A stretch of DNA of 42,692 nucleotides from Bacillota bacterium (lineage in GTDB: Bacteria > Bacillota > UBA4882 > UBA8346): NCBI GenBank assembly GCA_023417475.1, contig JAEZFP010000009.1, positions 1 to 42,692 of the forward strand, given 5' to 3'. The position numbers were made by a program, and so were the translations under genes. The notes below the pieces were generated by a model, which saw nothing but the letters and a program-made list of their open reading frames with translations, had not been told where the DNA came from and searched no databases. Shown here piece after piece: positions 25,653 to 34,695 of this stretch. Every line of letters starts with the position of its first letter. The stretch's first letter is position 1.

Positions 25653-25681
25653 ATTGTATCAAATTAGTAGCGGGCTGTCAA
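25653..25681 (-). promoter_or_regulatory. Strong minus-strand promoter inside the helicase leader
   Basis: Read on the minus strand: perfect TTGACA (25681-25676), a 17-bp spacer and TACAAT (25658-25653). It faces the helicase promoter, so the two predicted transcripts overlap head-on by about 30 nt. Confidence 0.6.
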
Positions 25682-25716
25682 TGGGTTTCGTTAAAACGCT
25701 TGAAAGGGGTGCTCCA

Positions 25717-28002
25717 ATGGACGCCAATGCGAATCTACTCGAGCAACAGCATTTGGAACAGACGCTGCGCCAAATCGCCGCGCAGCTCGGTATCAGCGAC
25801 ACGACCTATGCCGCGACCAAAGCCGAGCTTGACAAGGTGCTCGACACTTACTGGCAGACGACCTATGCCGATTTTTGGGATGAAGCTCAACTGACCGAGA
25901 TCGTGGAGCGAGAGAAAAACATCGCCGAAGCCGCGCGGCGACGCCGGGCGCATTTTGCCAAAATGCTATCCGCGCCCTACTTTGGACGAATCGACTTTCG
26001 GGAGCTCCAACCGAACATGCAAACAAATTTGGAAATGGTCTATATCGGAATCGCCACCCTCGCCGATCCGAACTCCGGCGAACTGCTGGTCTTCGATTGG
26101 CGCTCGCCGATCGCCGGGATGTTTTACGATTTTCAAACGGGACCGGCCCATTATCATTGCCCGATCGGCGAAATCCACGGCGCGATCACCCTGAAACGGC
26201 AATACAAAATTGCGGATGGTCAACTTAATTACTGGTTTGACTCCGACCTCACTATTGAAGATGAAATCTTGCAAGAGATCCTGGGCCGCAGCACCGACCA
26301 GAAGATGCGCACCATTGTCAACAGCATTCAACGGGAGCAAAATCAGATCATTCGCGACGCCGACCACCGGGTATTATTGGTCCAAGGACCGGCCGGCAGC
26401 GGCAAAACCTCCATCGCCTTGCACCGCGCCGCCTATCTGCTCTACCGGGAACGTGACACGTTAACCGCCAAGCAGATTTTGATCTTTTCGCCCAATTATA
26501 TTTTTGCCGATTATATCTCCAATGTCCTGCCGGAATTGGGCGAAGCCAACGTCAGACAAACCACGTTTCAGGACTATATCGACCACACCAAACTGCAGTT
26601 TCCCGCCAAAGTTGAGGATTGGAACGAACAATTGGAGCTTTTCATGTCGGATCCCGGTGATCCGGCCACGCGAACCCGGGCGGCGGGGATTGGTTTCAAA
26701 TCGGCGCCCGTCTTTGCCGAGCTGCTTGAGAGCTACCTACAACACATTATGGAACGCCTTGTTAGGGAGTACCCCAAACTCACGTTGGACGGGGAAAATT
26801 ACTTTTCCCGAGAAGAATGGGAAGAGCTGTTTCAGGTGAATCTAGCTTATTTGCCCCCGGCCAAACGCCTCCGGCAAATCCGCAAGGTGATCCAGCAGAA
26901 ACTACGCCCCCTGGTCCGGCGAAGTCGGGCCAAACACGAAGCGGCCATCGCCGCCACCGGGGAAGAGGTCAACGAGAAAACCATCCGGGTACTGGCCCGT
27001 CTAGCTGCCAAAGCTGAGCTGGAACCACTCACGAGCGAACTGGTCCGGCGAACCGAGTTGGACCCTTTTCAACTGTATCAGCAACTGTTTCGCGACGAAG
27101 CGCTCTTCGCCCGGTTGACGGCAGGGCTGCCACTGCCGGAAAATTGGCCGGAGATCCGGCGCCAAACCTTGGAATGGTTTGAAAACGGCCGGATCATGTA
27201 TGAGGATTCGTTGCCGCTGCTCTATTTCCACGGGTGTTTGAGCGGATTTCCGGTTCGCGGCGACATCCGGCAGTTGATCATTGATGAAGCGCAAGATTTC
27301 ACGATTTTGCAATACCGGATCGTCAACCAACTTTTTCCGCGCTGCGCTTGGACGATCTTAGGCGACCGCTCCCAATCGATCCACCCGTATCTGCAGACGG
27401 CCGATTTTCAGACCGCGGCTGCGATTTTAGGCGCGACTGATTCGCGCTTGCTAACACTTCAAAAGAGTTACCGTTCAACCAGCGAGATTCAATCTTTTGC
27501 CCAGGCGGTATCTACCGACGCGCTGACGGGCGAGCCGATTCGGCGCAGCGGAATGTTACCGCAAGTTTATTCTTTTCCCGATCCGGAAGGAAGCGCCGCC
27601 GGTTTACAAGCGCTGATCGACCAGATCCGCGCCGACGGTCTCCGTTCCATCGCCTTGATTACCAAAGCGGCGCAACAAGCGGAAATACTTTATCGGTTGT
27701 TACAGCCCATCCTGCCTATTCACCTCATTAAGAACGAAAATAGCGAGTTTCACCGAGGGATTGTGGCCATACCCGGATACCTGGCCAAAGGGTTAGAGTT
27801 TGACGCGGTGCTGGTCTGGGACGCCAACGCGCAAAATTATGCCGCCGCAGCGGATCGCAACCTGTTTTATACCGTCTGTACCCGGGCGCTCCACCGTTTG
27901 TTCATCTGCCACAGCGGCGAATTAACGCCGTTCGTCGCCGCGATCCCAGCGGCGCTTTACCAAACCCGGGAACTACCCACACCGGATCGTTGCCGTTTAT
28001 AA
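25717..28002 (+). CDS. HelD-like UvrD/Rep-family helicase (RNA polymerase-associated ATPase type)
   Basis: About 761 residues. The N-terminus (to about 85) is a predicted coiled coil (QTLRQIAAQLGI, EIVEREKNIAEAARRRRAHF), as in HelD proteins that insert into RNA polymerase. Then come YIGIATLAD and VFDWRSPIAGMFYDF, characteristic of the HelD family. Walker A is VQGPAGSGKTSIALHRAAYL (about 222-241), Walker B LIIDEAQDFTILQYRI (about 521-536), motif III GDRSQSIHPY, and a late motif TVCTRALHRLFICHSG. ATG 25717 is preceded by AAAGGGG; in-frame codons back to 25654 lack a site. Known relatives use ATP to remove RNA polymerase from nucleic acid. The promoter arrangement suggests control by transcription interference. 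Confidence 0.88.
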   Translation: MDANANLLEQQHLEQTLRQIAAQLGISDTTYAATKAELDKVLDTYWQTTYADFWDEAQLTEIVEREKNIAEAARRRRAHFAKMLSAPYFGRIDFRELQPNMQTNLEMVYIGIATLADPNSGELLVFDWRSPIAGMFYDFQTGPAHYHCPIGEIHGAITLKRQYKIADGQLNYWFDSDLTIEDEILQEILGRSTDQKMRTIVNSIQREQNQIIRDADHRVLLVQGPAGSGKTSIALHRAAYLLYRERDTLTAKQILIFSPNYIFADYISNVLPELGEANVRQTTFQDYIDHTKLQFPAKVEDWNEQLELFMSDPGDPATRTRAAGIGFKSAPVFAELLESYLQHIMERLVREYPKLTLDGENYFSREEWEELFQVNLAYLPPAKRLRQIRKVIQQKLRPLVRRSRAKHEAAIAATGEEVNEKTIRVLARLAAKAELEPLTSELVRRTELDPFQLYQQLFRDEALFARLTAGLPLPENWPEIRRQTLEWFENGRIMYEDSLPLLYFHGCLSGFPVRGDIRQLIIDEAQDFTILQYRIVNQLFPRCAWTILGDRSQSIHPYLQTADFQTAAAILGATDSRLLTLQKSYRSTSEIQSFAQAVSTDALTGEPIRRSGMLPQVYSFPDPEGSAAGLQALIDQIRADGLRSIALITKAAQQAEILYRLLQPILPIHLIKNENSEFHRGIVAIPGYLAKGLEFDAVLVWDANAQNYAAAADRNLFYTVCTRALHRLFICHSGELTPFVAAIPAALYQTRELPTPDRCRL

Positions 28003-28072
28003 TGTGTCCTTATGTCTCAAACCCTCACCGAGATCATTCGAGGCGGGTAGCCGTTGACGCTGTGAATCTCGC

Positions 28073-28636
28073 TTAACCCGACGGCAACTCAACGTGACCG
28101 CCTCCTTGCTTTTGATAAACGATCCGGTAGAGTTGTTCCTCAACCGTCCGATACTCCGCCCAATCGAGCTGCCGGCCATAACTCATGAGGAATAGGGGGA
28201 CCGGGGCTTTGTCCTTGGCGTAGGCCGGTTGGAGATACGGGTATGGATTGAGTTGAAAACCCCAGCGTTCATAAAAGGCGATCCGCCGTCGCGCTTGATC
28301 GTGCTGGGGACGTTCCACCTCCAGAATCAATGTGGCGGGTCGGGCGTATTTGATTAGTTCCCGCAAAAATTGTCCGCCATAACCTCGACCCCGCCATTGG
28401 GGGTCGATCGCCAGATGCTCCACCATCAGGTAGCCGTCCAACCGCCAGGTCGCGGCAAAACCAAGCAAGACGCCGGCGGCGAAAAAACCGTTCAGGGTGT
28501 AACGGGAATTGCCAAACAAGACCCGGTTCATCTCCCGGCGTTCATCAGCGCAGAAACTCGTCTCGTAGATGGCGGTCAGTTCCGGAAAAACCGGATCATC
28601 CGGCCCGACGATCCGGCGCGATTGCCATTTTGACAT
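28073..28636 (-). CDS. GNAT-family N-acetyltransferase
   Basis: A 187-residue single-domain GNAT: FFAAGVLLGFAATWRLDGYL, then the strand and acetyl-CoA loop MVEHLAIDPQWRGRGYGGQF (motif A QxRGRGYG), LILEVERP and ARRRIAFYERWGFQ. The start is ATG 28636, 8 nt after GGAG; a GTG at 28645 is less well placed. It is divergent from the metallo-hydrolase gene and convergent with the helicase. Substrate unknown. Confidence 0.87.
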   Translation of the reverse strand: MSKWQSRRIVGPDDPVFPELTAIYETSFCADERREMNRVLFGNSRYTLNGFFAAGVLLGFAATWRLDGYLMVEHLAIDPQWRGRGYGGQFLRELIKYARPATLILEVERPQHDQARRRIAFYERWGFQLNPYPYLQPAYAKDKAPVPLFLMSYGRQLDWAEYRTVEEQLYRIVYQKQGGGHVELPSG

Positions 28637-28716
28637 CCATTTCACTCCAAACCATTGTCTTTGGTATGATAAGTATGCAATAATAAAGTCAATTAAATTC
28701 TCAGAGGTGACTTCGA

Positions 28717-29433
28717 TTGAGTCCTACCCGACTAAAAATTACCTATCTGTTTCATAGCGGTTTCGCGGTCGAGACCGCCAATTCCTATCTTATCTTCGAC
28801 TATTATCAACCGCCCGTCCTCGAAAAAGGCATCGTCACCGGGGCTATGCTCAAAGATAAACCCCGGGTGTATGTTTTCTCCTCCCATAGCCACAAGGACC
28901 ACTTTGACCGCGCGATCCTCGAATGGGCCAAGGCCAACCCGACGATTACCTATATTTTTAGCAGCGATATTAAGAAAAACCTCGGCAACTGCAATTGTCA
29001 GCGCCTGGCGCCGTACGCCGAGTGGTCCGACGATACCGTGCAGGTCAAGACCTTCGGTTCCACCGATATCGGCGTCTCCTTCCTGGTGACGGTGGACGGG
29101 ATTCACCTCTTCCACGCCGGCGATCTTAACAGGTGGCATTGGAAAGAGGATACCGAAGCGGACCGGGCCCTGGCCGACCAGGCTTTCTTTGCCGAAGTGC
29201 AAAAGATTGAAGGCCATCCTATCGACGTGGCGTTTTTCCCGGTCGACCGGCGTTTGGAAGAGTACTACGCCCATGGCGCCGAATACTTTGCCGAACGCCT
29301 CCGACCGAAGCTGCTAATCCCGATGCATTTCGGGGTGGATTTCGAAGCCACCAAAGCCTTCGCGGCCCGCGCCAAACAATTGGGCATCGCCACGGTGGCG
29401 ATCACCCATCAGGAACAGGAGATTACAGTCTAA
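28717..29433 (+). CDS. MBL-fold metal-dependent hydrolase
   Basis: The 238-residue protein has the metallo-beta-lactamase motif SSHSHKDHFDRA (HxHxDH, about residues 52-63). It also has LVTVDGIHLFHAGDLNRWHW (about 123-142, metal-binding Asp/His) and LLIPMHFGVDF near the C-terminus. Several members of this branch act on small phosphodiester or lactone substrates, which cannot be distinguished here. Start is TTG at 28717 behind AGAGGTG. The last 11 bp overlap the 3' end of gltX on the other strand. Confidence 0.85.
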   Translation: MSPTRLKITYLFHSGFAVETANSYLIFDYYQPPVLEKGIVTGAMLKDKPRVYVFSSHSHKDHFDRAILEWAKANPTITYIFSSDIKKNLGNCNCQRLAPYAEWSDDTVQVKTFGSTDIGVSFLVTVDGIHLFHAGDLNRWHWKEDTEADRALADQAFFAEVQKIEGHPIDVAFFPVDRRLEEYYAHGAEYFAERLRPKLLIPMHFGVDFEATKAFAARAKQLGIATVAITHQEQEITV

Positions 29434-31093
29434 TCTGTTCCAGACACCGCCGCAACCGCGCCTTAACCCGGTCTTCCCCCATAACCCGCATGATCGCGTA
29501 AAGTTCGGGAGTGGCGGTGCGGTTGGTCAGCGCCACCCGCAGGATCATCGCCAGGTCGCCGACGTGTCCCGCGTAAGCGGCGGGGTCGGCTTGATAGGTT
29601 TTCGCGTCGCGGGCGTATCCCAACCGCTCGGCTAAATCTTTTAACCACTCGAACCAGGCCGTTTGCTCCAATCCCTTCGGCTCGTGATCAAGATACTCCC
29701 GTAGCGCTTCCCGGATCTGATATGCTGAAAATTTCGCCGGGAACACGTATCCGGCGGCGCAGTCACTCTCAAACAATGAATCGTAAAAGAAACCCATACC
29801 GGCCCGAATATCCGACCATTTGCCGAAGTCTTTCCGGGGTTTGCCGACGTTGCGTTCAATATTGAAAATCCGCAGCGAATATTCGGGTTGGTCGCTGAGC
29901 AATTCGAACAATTCCGGATCGTAACGCCGCGCCCACTCCGTCGCCTGCTCGTAAACTTCCTCCGCCCGGTAGGTCGCAATCAGATTCTTACTGATATCGT
30001 TCAACTTATCCAGGTCGAACAACGCGCCGCTGATGCTCATCTTCGCCAAGTCGATCGGGAAAGCGGTCAGTGGTTCCCGGGAATGTTCAGCCCGCCAAAC
30101 CGGATAATTGGAGTTGATCAGAGTTAAGAAATATTCGGTGACCGCCGGCCCAAGATAACCTTGCTCCTGATAAAACTCGGCAATGGCGTCAAGGTCCTTC
30201 CGCTTACTGAACTTGCGTTTGGAATTGCCTTCCCGTTTCAAAATCGGCGCGATATGCCCATACTTGGGCGGTGCGAATCCTAACGCCTCAAACAGTTGGA
30301 GATGGAGCGGAACCGAAGCCAGCCACTCGTCGCCACGGATCACATGGGTGGTTTTCATCAGAAAATCATCGACCACATGGGCCAAATGATAGGTCGGCAA
30401 ACCGTCGGATTTCAGTAAAACAATGTCTTGGTCGTTTTGCGGCATTTCAATCCGCCCTTTGATCGCATCCTCGAAAACGATCTTTTTACCATAATTACCG
30501 GGGGATTTGAAGCGAATTACGAACGGTTTCCCCAAGCCTAACTCTTCGCGAATCTGTTCCAGCGTGGCCTGGCGGTGACTGGCCCACCGTCCGTAATAAC
30601 CGGGTCGCGTTCCCAATCTTTCTTGCTTATCCCGAAGGGCGTTCAATTCGGTCTCATCGCAGAAACAAGGGTAAGCCAAACCGCGTTCGAGCAATGATTT
30701 CACAACCGTCTGATAAATTTCCCTCCGCAAGCTCTGTTGATACGGTCCGTAGTCGCCGAATTCCGTTTGGTTTCCGGTGACTCCTTCGTCAAAACCAATC
30801 CCGAAATAACGGAGCGCCTCAACGATTCCCGCGACGCTCCCCGCCACTTCCCGTTTTTTATCGGTGTCTTCGATGCGCAGGTAAAAGACGCCCCCGCTCT
30901 GATGGGCCAAACGTTCGGAAACCAACGCCGCATACAAACCGCCGATATGAAGTTTCCCTGTCGGACTCGGCGCAAAACGGGTCACCTTTACCCCCGGCGC
31001 CAATTGCCGGTCCGGACACGCCGTGACGACTTCAGCCACATCACGCTCGATCCCCGGCAAAAGTAACTTCGCTAACTCATTGCCAATCTCCAT
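29423..31093 (-). CDS. gltX: Glutamyl-tRNA synthetase
   Basis: The 556-residue class I synthetase has the HIGH motif in FAPSPTGKLHIGGLYAAL (about 42-59), a Glu-type YLRIEDTDKKREV segment, and HVIRGDEWLASVPLHLQLF. The KMSKS-equivalent loop is KRKFSKRKDLDAI (about 300-312), followed by a helical anticodon-binding part (PEYSLRIFNIERNVGKPRKD). It is longer than the usual 470-500 residues, with an N-terminal extension of about 35. The start is ATG 31093, 8 nt after AAGGA; an upstream ATG at 31102 is too close to the site. Expression is under the T-box leader upstream. It attaches glutamate to tRNA(Glu) in the cytoplasm. Confidence 0.94.
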   Translation of the reverse strand: MEIGNELAKLLLPGIERDVAEVVTACPDRQLAPGVKVTRFAPSPTGKLHIGGLYAALVSERLAHQSGGVFYLRIEDTDKKREVAGSVAGIVEALRYFGIGFDEGVTGNQTEFGDYGPYQQSLRREIYQTVVKSLLERGLAYPCFCDETELNALRDKQERLGTRPGYYGRWASHRQATLEQIREELGLGKPFVIRFKSPGNYGKKIVFEDAIKGRIEMPQNDQDIVLLKSDGLPTYHLAHVVDDFLMKTTHVIRGDEWLASVPLHLQLFEALGFAPPKYGHIAPILKREGNSKRKFSKRKDLDAIAEFYQEQGYLGPAVTEYFLTLINSNYPVWRAEHSREPLTAFPIDLAKMSISGALFDLDKLNDISKNLIATYRAEEVYEQATEWARRYDPELFELLSDQPEYSLRIFNIERNVGKPRKDFGKWSDIRAGMGFFYDSLFESDCAAGYVFPAKFSAYQIREALREYLDHEPKGLEQTAWFEWLKDLAERLGYARDAKTYQADPAAYAGHVGDLAMILRVALTNRTATPELYAIMRVMGEDRVKARLRRCLEQIRL

Positions 31094-31194
31094 CTGAACC
31101 ATCCTTTATTGAGAATTCGATATGAAAATTCAAAGACGCAAGCAGGCTAGGAGTCCGCAGTCCGCCAACGCCCTGTGACGCTTATCGGGATTTT

Positions 31195-31300
31195 CAAAAA
31201 AAATAAAACCTTTCATCCCCGTAACAGGGACGAAAGGTTTTTAAACTTCCGCGGTACCACCTTGTTTGGTATTACTACCCACTCCAAATGCATTCAAAGC
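31195..31300 (-). promoter_or_regulatory. Second T-box antiterminator/terminator module (no Stem I of its own)
   Basis: AAGGTGGTACCGCGG (31263-31249) is a canonical T-box. It is preceded by a small GTGGGTA/TACCAAAC hairpin and followed by a terminator whose arms are at 31241-31226 and 31220-31205, with eight U. Only about 80 nt separate it from the first terminator, too few for a specifier stem. The layout duplicates the 3' half of the upstream module (hairpin, T-box, CCTTTCGTCC terminator arm). It ends about 100 nt before gltX. Confidence 0.8.
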
Positions 31301-31338
31301 AAATTGAACGCCCGCTTGAAACGGAGTGACGGCGGTAG

Positions 31339-31612
31339 CGAAACAAAAACCTTCCGTCCGCTAAGGACGAAAGGTTCAACTTCCGTGGTACCACCTTGTT
31401 GGCAAAAACGCCCACTCGCTCAAGCAAGATCAATCTTCTTCATCCTGCTCCTTCGGTAACGGGAAGCACCGGTTGGCTTACTCCGTATTTTCAGCCACAG
31501 CTCCAACGGCCTGTTTCGCCAAGTTCGAATACCCAATTTCCACCGGCATGGGCTCTCTTGAAATCGAGGATTTGGTTACTCTTCCGCTTCATCGCATGTC
31601 GAATATGAAGAT
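31339..31612 (-). promoter_or_regulatory. T-box riboswitch, glutamate specifier, first decision module
   Basis: Stem I begins with AGCGG (pairing with CCGTT at its base). It has the 5' loop element GAGTAA, the AGAGAG and GCCGGTGGAAA distal elements, and ends in TTGGAGCTG, all standard T-box landmarks. Opposite the AGTA element the 3' side of the specifier loop reads C-GAA-A, so the specifier is GAA (Glu) at 31517-31515, matching gltX. Downstream is the T-box AAGGTGGTACCACGG (31397-31383). The terminator arms AACCTTTCGTCC (31376-31365) and GGACGGAAGGTT (31359-31348) follow, with five U. Uncharged tRNA(Glu) is expected to favour readthrough. Confidence 0.85.
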
Positions 31613-31621
31613 GTAAAATAC

Positions 31622-31650
31622 ATAATACACGCTTCAATCTTTCTTGTCAA
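31622..31650 (-). promoter_or_regulatory. Promoter of the gltX T-box transcript
   Basis: On the minus strand: perfect TTGACA (31650-31645), a 17-bp spacer and TATTAT (31627-31622). Transcription should start near 31615, just before Stem I. Confidence 0.8.
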
Positions 31651-31853
31651 GATCTGAGAATTGACCGCCATTATTTACCACGATTGTATCGATGTGGTTT
31701 GAGGGTCACGATCTTTTTTAGGTCGTAAATTCCTGCATAAGGCCTATAATCAAAAAAACTGTTCCCATCGCCCTCCAGATTCTTCGCCAATCCCGATACA
31801 TTGTCGTTGCTCATGAATATATATATATAAATCCAAACGATAGCGAGGTTCGT

Positions 31854-32999
31854 ATGAAAAAGTTACGTTTTCATCTGCTCGGATTGGCTCACCTTGCCAC
31901 TCACCGTTCCAATTCTTCCTGCGCTTACACGCAAAAAGTTGTTAAACTGGCCCGGATGATCAAAAATTATGGCCACCAACTTTACTTCTACGGCGTCGAA
32001 GGTTCGGATGTGGTCTGCGACGAATTTATCCAAGTATCCACCCAAGCTGTCCTGAAAAAAGCGTATGGCGACTATGATCAGTCGAAAGAATTTTTCAAAC
32101 ACGATCCCAAAGACCTAGCCCACCGCACGTTCAATGAAAATGCCATTGCCACGATTAATGAACGGAAACAACCCGACGACCTGTTGCTTTGTCCGATGGG
32201 TAATTATCAAAAACCGGTTGCCGATGCCACCAACCTATTGGTGATCGAATCGGGGATCGGTTATACCGGTGTTTTCACCGCCCACCGGGTCTTCGAATCG
32301 TATGCCTGGATGCATTATGTTTACGGTTTATTGAACCAAGGTGACGGCGGTTGGTATGACGCGGTCATCCCCAACTATTTCGATGTCAACGACTTCCCAT
32401 ACCAACCCCAAAAACAAGATTACCTCCTTTATCTCGGGCGGATTATTTCCCGCAAGGGCGTCCAGGTCGTCGCCGATGTGGCGAAGGCAACCCGGAATCA
32501 GTTGTACATCGTCGGCCAGGGTTCGCTCGACAATCCCCAGGAAGGGTTGACCCTTAGCAAAGAAAAGCATATCAAATATTTCCCCGCGGTTGGACCGGAA
32601 GAACGCAAGGAACTATTGGGCAACGCCAAAGCTGTGCTGATGCCGACCATTTATCTGGAACCGTTTGGCGGGGTCAATGTCGAAGCGCAACTCTGTGGCA
32701 CTCCGGTCATCACCAGTGACTGGGGAGCATTCCCCGAAACCGTTTTACACGGCATCACCGGTTTCCGCTGCCGCGTTTTTGAAGAGTTTTGCTGGGCGGT
32801 ACAGAATATTCACCGGATTAATCCCGCCGCATGCCGCGAGTGGTCCGAACGCAACTACTCCATGAAACGGATCGCCAAGATGTACGAAGAGTATTTCCAG
32901 CGGGTTCACCGCCTGTTCGGCAAAGGTTGGTATGAAACCAACGAGGAGCGGGAAGAACTGGATTGGTTACGCCGTTATTATCCGGGGGACAAAAGCTGA
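31854..32999 (+). CDS. Glycosyltransferase, GT4-like
   Basis: The 381-residue protein has the C-terminal half of a GT-B glycosyltransferase: DYLLYLGRIISRKGVQVVAD (about 184-203), QLYIVGQGS and AVLMPTIYLEPFGGVNVEAQ (about 261-280). GTPVITSDWGAFPE follows, with the E-x7-E-like nucleotide-sugar site. The N-terminal half (LGLAHLATHRSNSSCAYTQK, LARMIKNYGHQLYFYG) is typical of GT4 acceptor domains. No membrane segment; cytoplasmic or peripheral. ATG 31854 with GCGAGG. The upstream 200 bp contain a TATAAT at 31745-31750 without a good -35. A single-gene unit with a hairpin after it; acceptor unknown. Confidence 0.85.
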   Translation: MKKLRFHLLGLAHLATHRSNSSCAYTQKVVKLARMIKNYGHQLYFYGVEGSDVVCDEFIQVSTQAVLKKAYGDYDQSKEFFKHDPKDLAHRTFNENAIATINERKQPDDLLLCPMGNYQKPVADATNLLVIESGIGYTGVFTAHRVFESYAWMHYVYGLLNQGDGGWYDAVIPNYFDVNDFPYQPQKQDYLLYLGRIISRKGVQVVADVAKATRNQLYIVGQGSLDNPQEGLTLSKEKHIKYFPAVGPEERKELLGNAKAVLMPTIYLEPFGGVNVEAQLCGTPVITSDWGAFPETVLHGITGFRCRVFEEFCWAVQNIHRINPAACREWSERNYSMKRIAKMYEEYFQRVHRLFGKGWYETNEEREELDWLRRYYPGDKS

Positions 33000-33012
33000 A
33001 TCGGAACAGTCA

Positions 33013-33041
33013 AATCCCGGTCGACCGCGTTGACCGGGATT
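33013..33041 (+). terminator. Hairpin after the glycosyltransferase gene
   Basis: AATCCCGGTC and GACCGGGATT form a perfect 10-bp stem with a 9-nt loop, 13 bp past the stop. The following tract (ACTCTTCCCTCTC) is pyrimidine-rich but not a pure T run. Confidence 0.6.
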
Positions 33042-33125
33042 ACTCTTCCCTCTCAAGTTTTGCCCTAATTCTTTTGCGACTAATACATAATTCCACCACT
33101 GGTTTACCAATAATAACCAGGGTGA

Positions 33126-34667
33126 ATGTTTGTGTATAAAAACTCCCGTAAAAACAGCCGCGTTCCATCCGCCGCTCCACCCCGGAACGAGGTTGGAAAC
33201 GCCCTCTGCGACTCGTTGGCGGCCAATGAAGCGCTCCTCCGCGATCTGTTTAAAGATGACGACACCGTCATCTATCGGCATTTTCAGAGTCAAATCGACC
33301 TCCACCTGAAATGTTGCGCCGTTTTCAGCGATGGAATGGTCAATAACGAAATTGTCAACGAAAATATCATTGAACCGATTATGCGTTTCACCGGGTTGAA
33401 AAGGAACGATCAACCCATTGACGTCTTGCAAACCCGGGTTATTATGGCCAATGATGTCCAAAAAACCGCGGATGTCAAGGTGATATTGGCGGGATTGGTT
33501 TGCGGCGACACCGTTTTATTGATAGAAAATTCTGCGGAAGCGTTGATTGTCAACTCAAAGGGTTGGCAGACCCGCGCAATCAGCGAACCGGAAAATGAGA
33601 AGGTGCTTCGCGGACCCAAAGAAGGTTTCACCGAATCATTGATGGTGAACCTGTCGCTAGTGCGTCGGAGACTCCATACCCACCAATTCAAGTGCAAATT
33701 TCAAGTCTTTGGTTCCCGGACCCAAACCAAGGCGTGTATTTGTTATATCGACGGATTGATCAACGACGCGCTCCTGCGCGAACTGGAAAACCGGCTGAAA
33801 CAAATTGAAATTGATGGTGTTTTGGGAACGGGTTATATTGTGGAGTTCATTAAAGACGCTCCGCTTTCGCCTTTTAAAACCATCGGCAATACCGAACGCC
33901 CGGATATTGTCGTGGCGAAACTGCTCGAGGGACGGATCGCCCTATTGCTTGACGGTACTCCGGTGGCGATTACGTTACCGCATCTTTTTATCGAATACTT
34001 TCAATCAAGCGACGATTATTATCTAAGCTTCTTTTTCTCCTCAATCAATCGGATGTTGCGGATTGCCTCGTTTCTCTTCGCCATCAGCGTCCCTGCCATT
34101 TACCTTGCGTTAACCACCTATCACCAGGAGATCATCCCCACGCCGCTACTGCTCAGCATCTCCGCTTCCCGGCAAGGAGTCGCGTTTCCGACGGTGATTG
34201 AATTACTGATTTTAGGATTGGCTTTTGAACTGTTACGGGAAGCGGGAATTCGAATGCCGTCCACGATTGGACAGGCCTTGAGCATCGTCGGCGCGCTGAT
34301 CCTGGGGCAGGCGGCGGTCGAAGCCCGCATTGTCAGCGCCCCAATGGTTATTGTTACCGCGCTCACGGCAGTCACCGGTTTAATGATTCCTAACCTAAGC
34401 GGGCCGGTTATCATTCTGAGAGCATTATTTGTATTTCTGGCTAGTCTGACCGGCTTTTACGGCTACCTGTTCGGCATGATCGGCCTGTTAATTCACTTAC
34501 ACCAAATCCGGTCATTCGGTGTTCCGTACATGAGTCCGCTGGATTCGTTAAATCTGCAAGACATAAAAGATACAGTGATCCGGGCCCCCTGGTGGTATAT
34601 GAAGACCCGGCCCAAGTTCATCGGCGCCGCCAATCGCCTCCGGCAGCCAAAAAACGGCCGAAAGTGA
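33126..34667 (+). CDS. Spore germination receptor A subunit (GerA/GerBA/GerKA family)
   Basis: The 513-residue protein has a soluble N-terminal half of about 290 residues (SLAANEALLRDLFKDDDTVIY, QVFGSRTQTKACICYIDGL, ERPDIVVAKLLEGRIALLLD). The membrane half has LLLSISASRQGVAFPTVIEL, IRMPSTIGQALSIVGALILG and MIPNLSGPVIILRALFVFLA, with the proline-rich turn before membrane helices that is diagnostic of GerA. It acts in the spore inner membrane as part of a nutrient receptor. ATG 33126 lies very close to the AGGGTG site; GTG 33132 has better spacing and may be the true start. The gerC-type gene follows; the gerB-type gene is inverted. Confidence 0.93.
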   Translation: MFVYKNSRKNSRVPSAAPPRNEVGNALCDSLAANEALLRDLFKDDDTVIYRHFQSQIDLHLKCCAVFSDGMVNNEIVNENIIEPIMRFTGLKRNDQPIDVLQTRVIMANDVQKTADVKVILAGLVCGDTVLLIENSAEALIVNSKGWQTRAISEPENEKVLRGPKEGFTESLMVNLSLVRRRLHTHQFKCKFQVFGSRTQTKACICYIDGLINDALLRELENRLKQIEIDGVLGTGYIVEFIKDAPLSPFKTIGNTERPDIVVAKLLEGRIALLLDGTPVAITLPHLFIEYFQSSDDYYLSFFFSSINRMLRIASFLFAISVPAIYLALTTYHQEIIPTPLLLSISASRQGVAFPTVIELLILGLAFELLREAGIRMPSTIGQALSIVGALILGQAAVEARIVSAPMVIVTALTAVTGLMIPNLSGPVIILRALFVFLASLTGFYGYLFGMIGLLIHLHQIRSFGVPYMSPLDSLNLQDIKDTVIRAPWWYMKTRPKFIGAANRLRQPKNGRK

Positions 34668-34695
34668 GTGCGCAAATCCTTACGAGGAGCCTAAC

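Noticed and set aside
31195..31345. Second complete T-box riboswitch
   Set aside because: Only about 80 nt separate the first terminator from the second T-box, and no Stem I landmarks (AGTA, GGTGG) are present; treated as a partial module.
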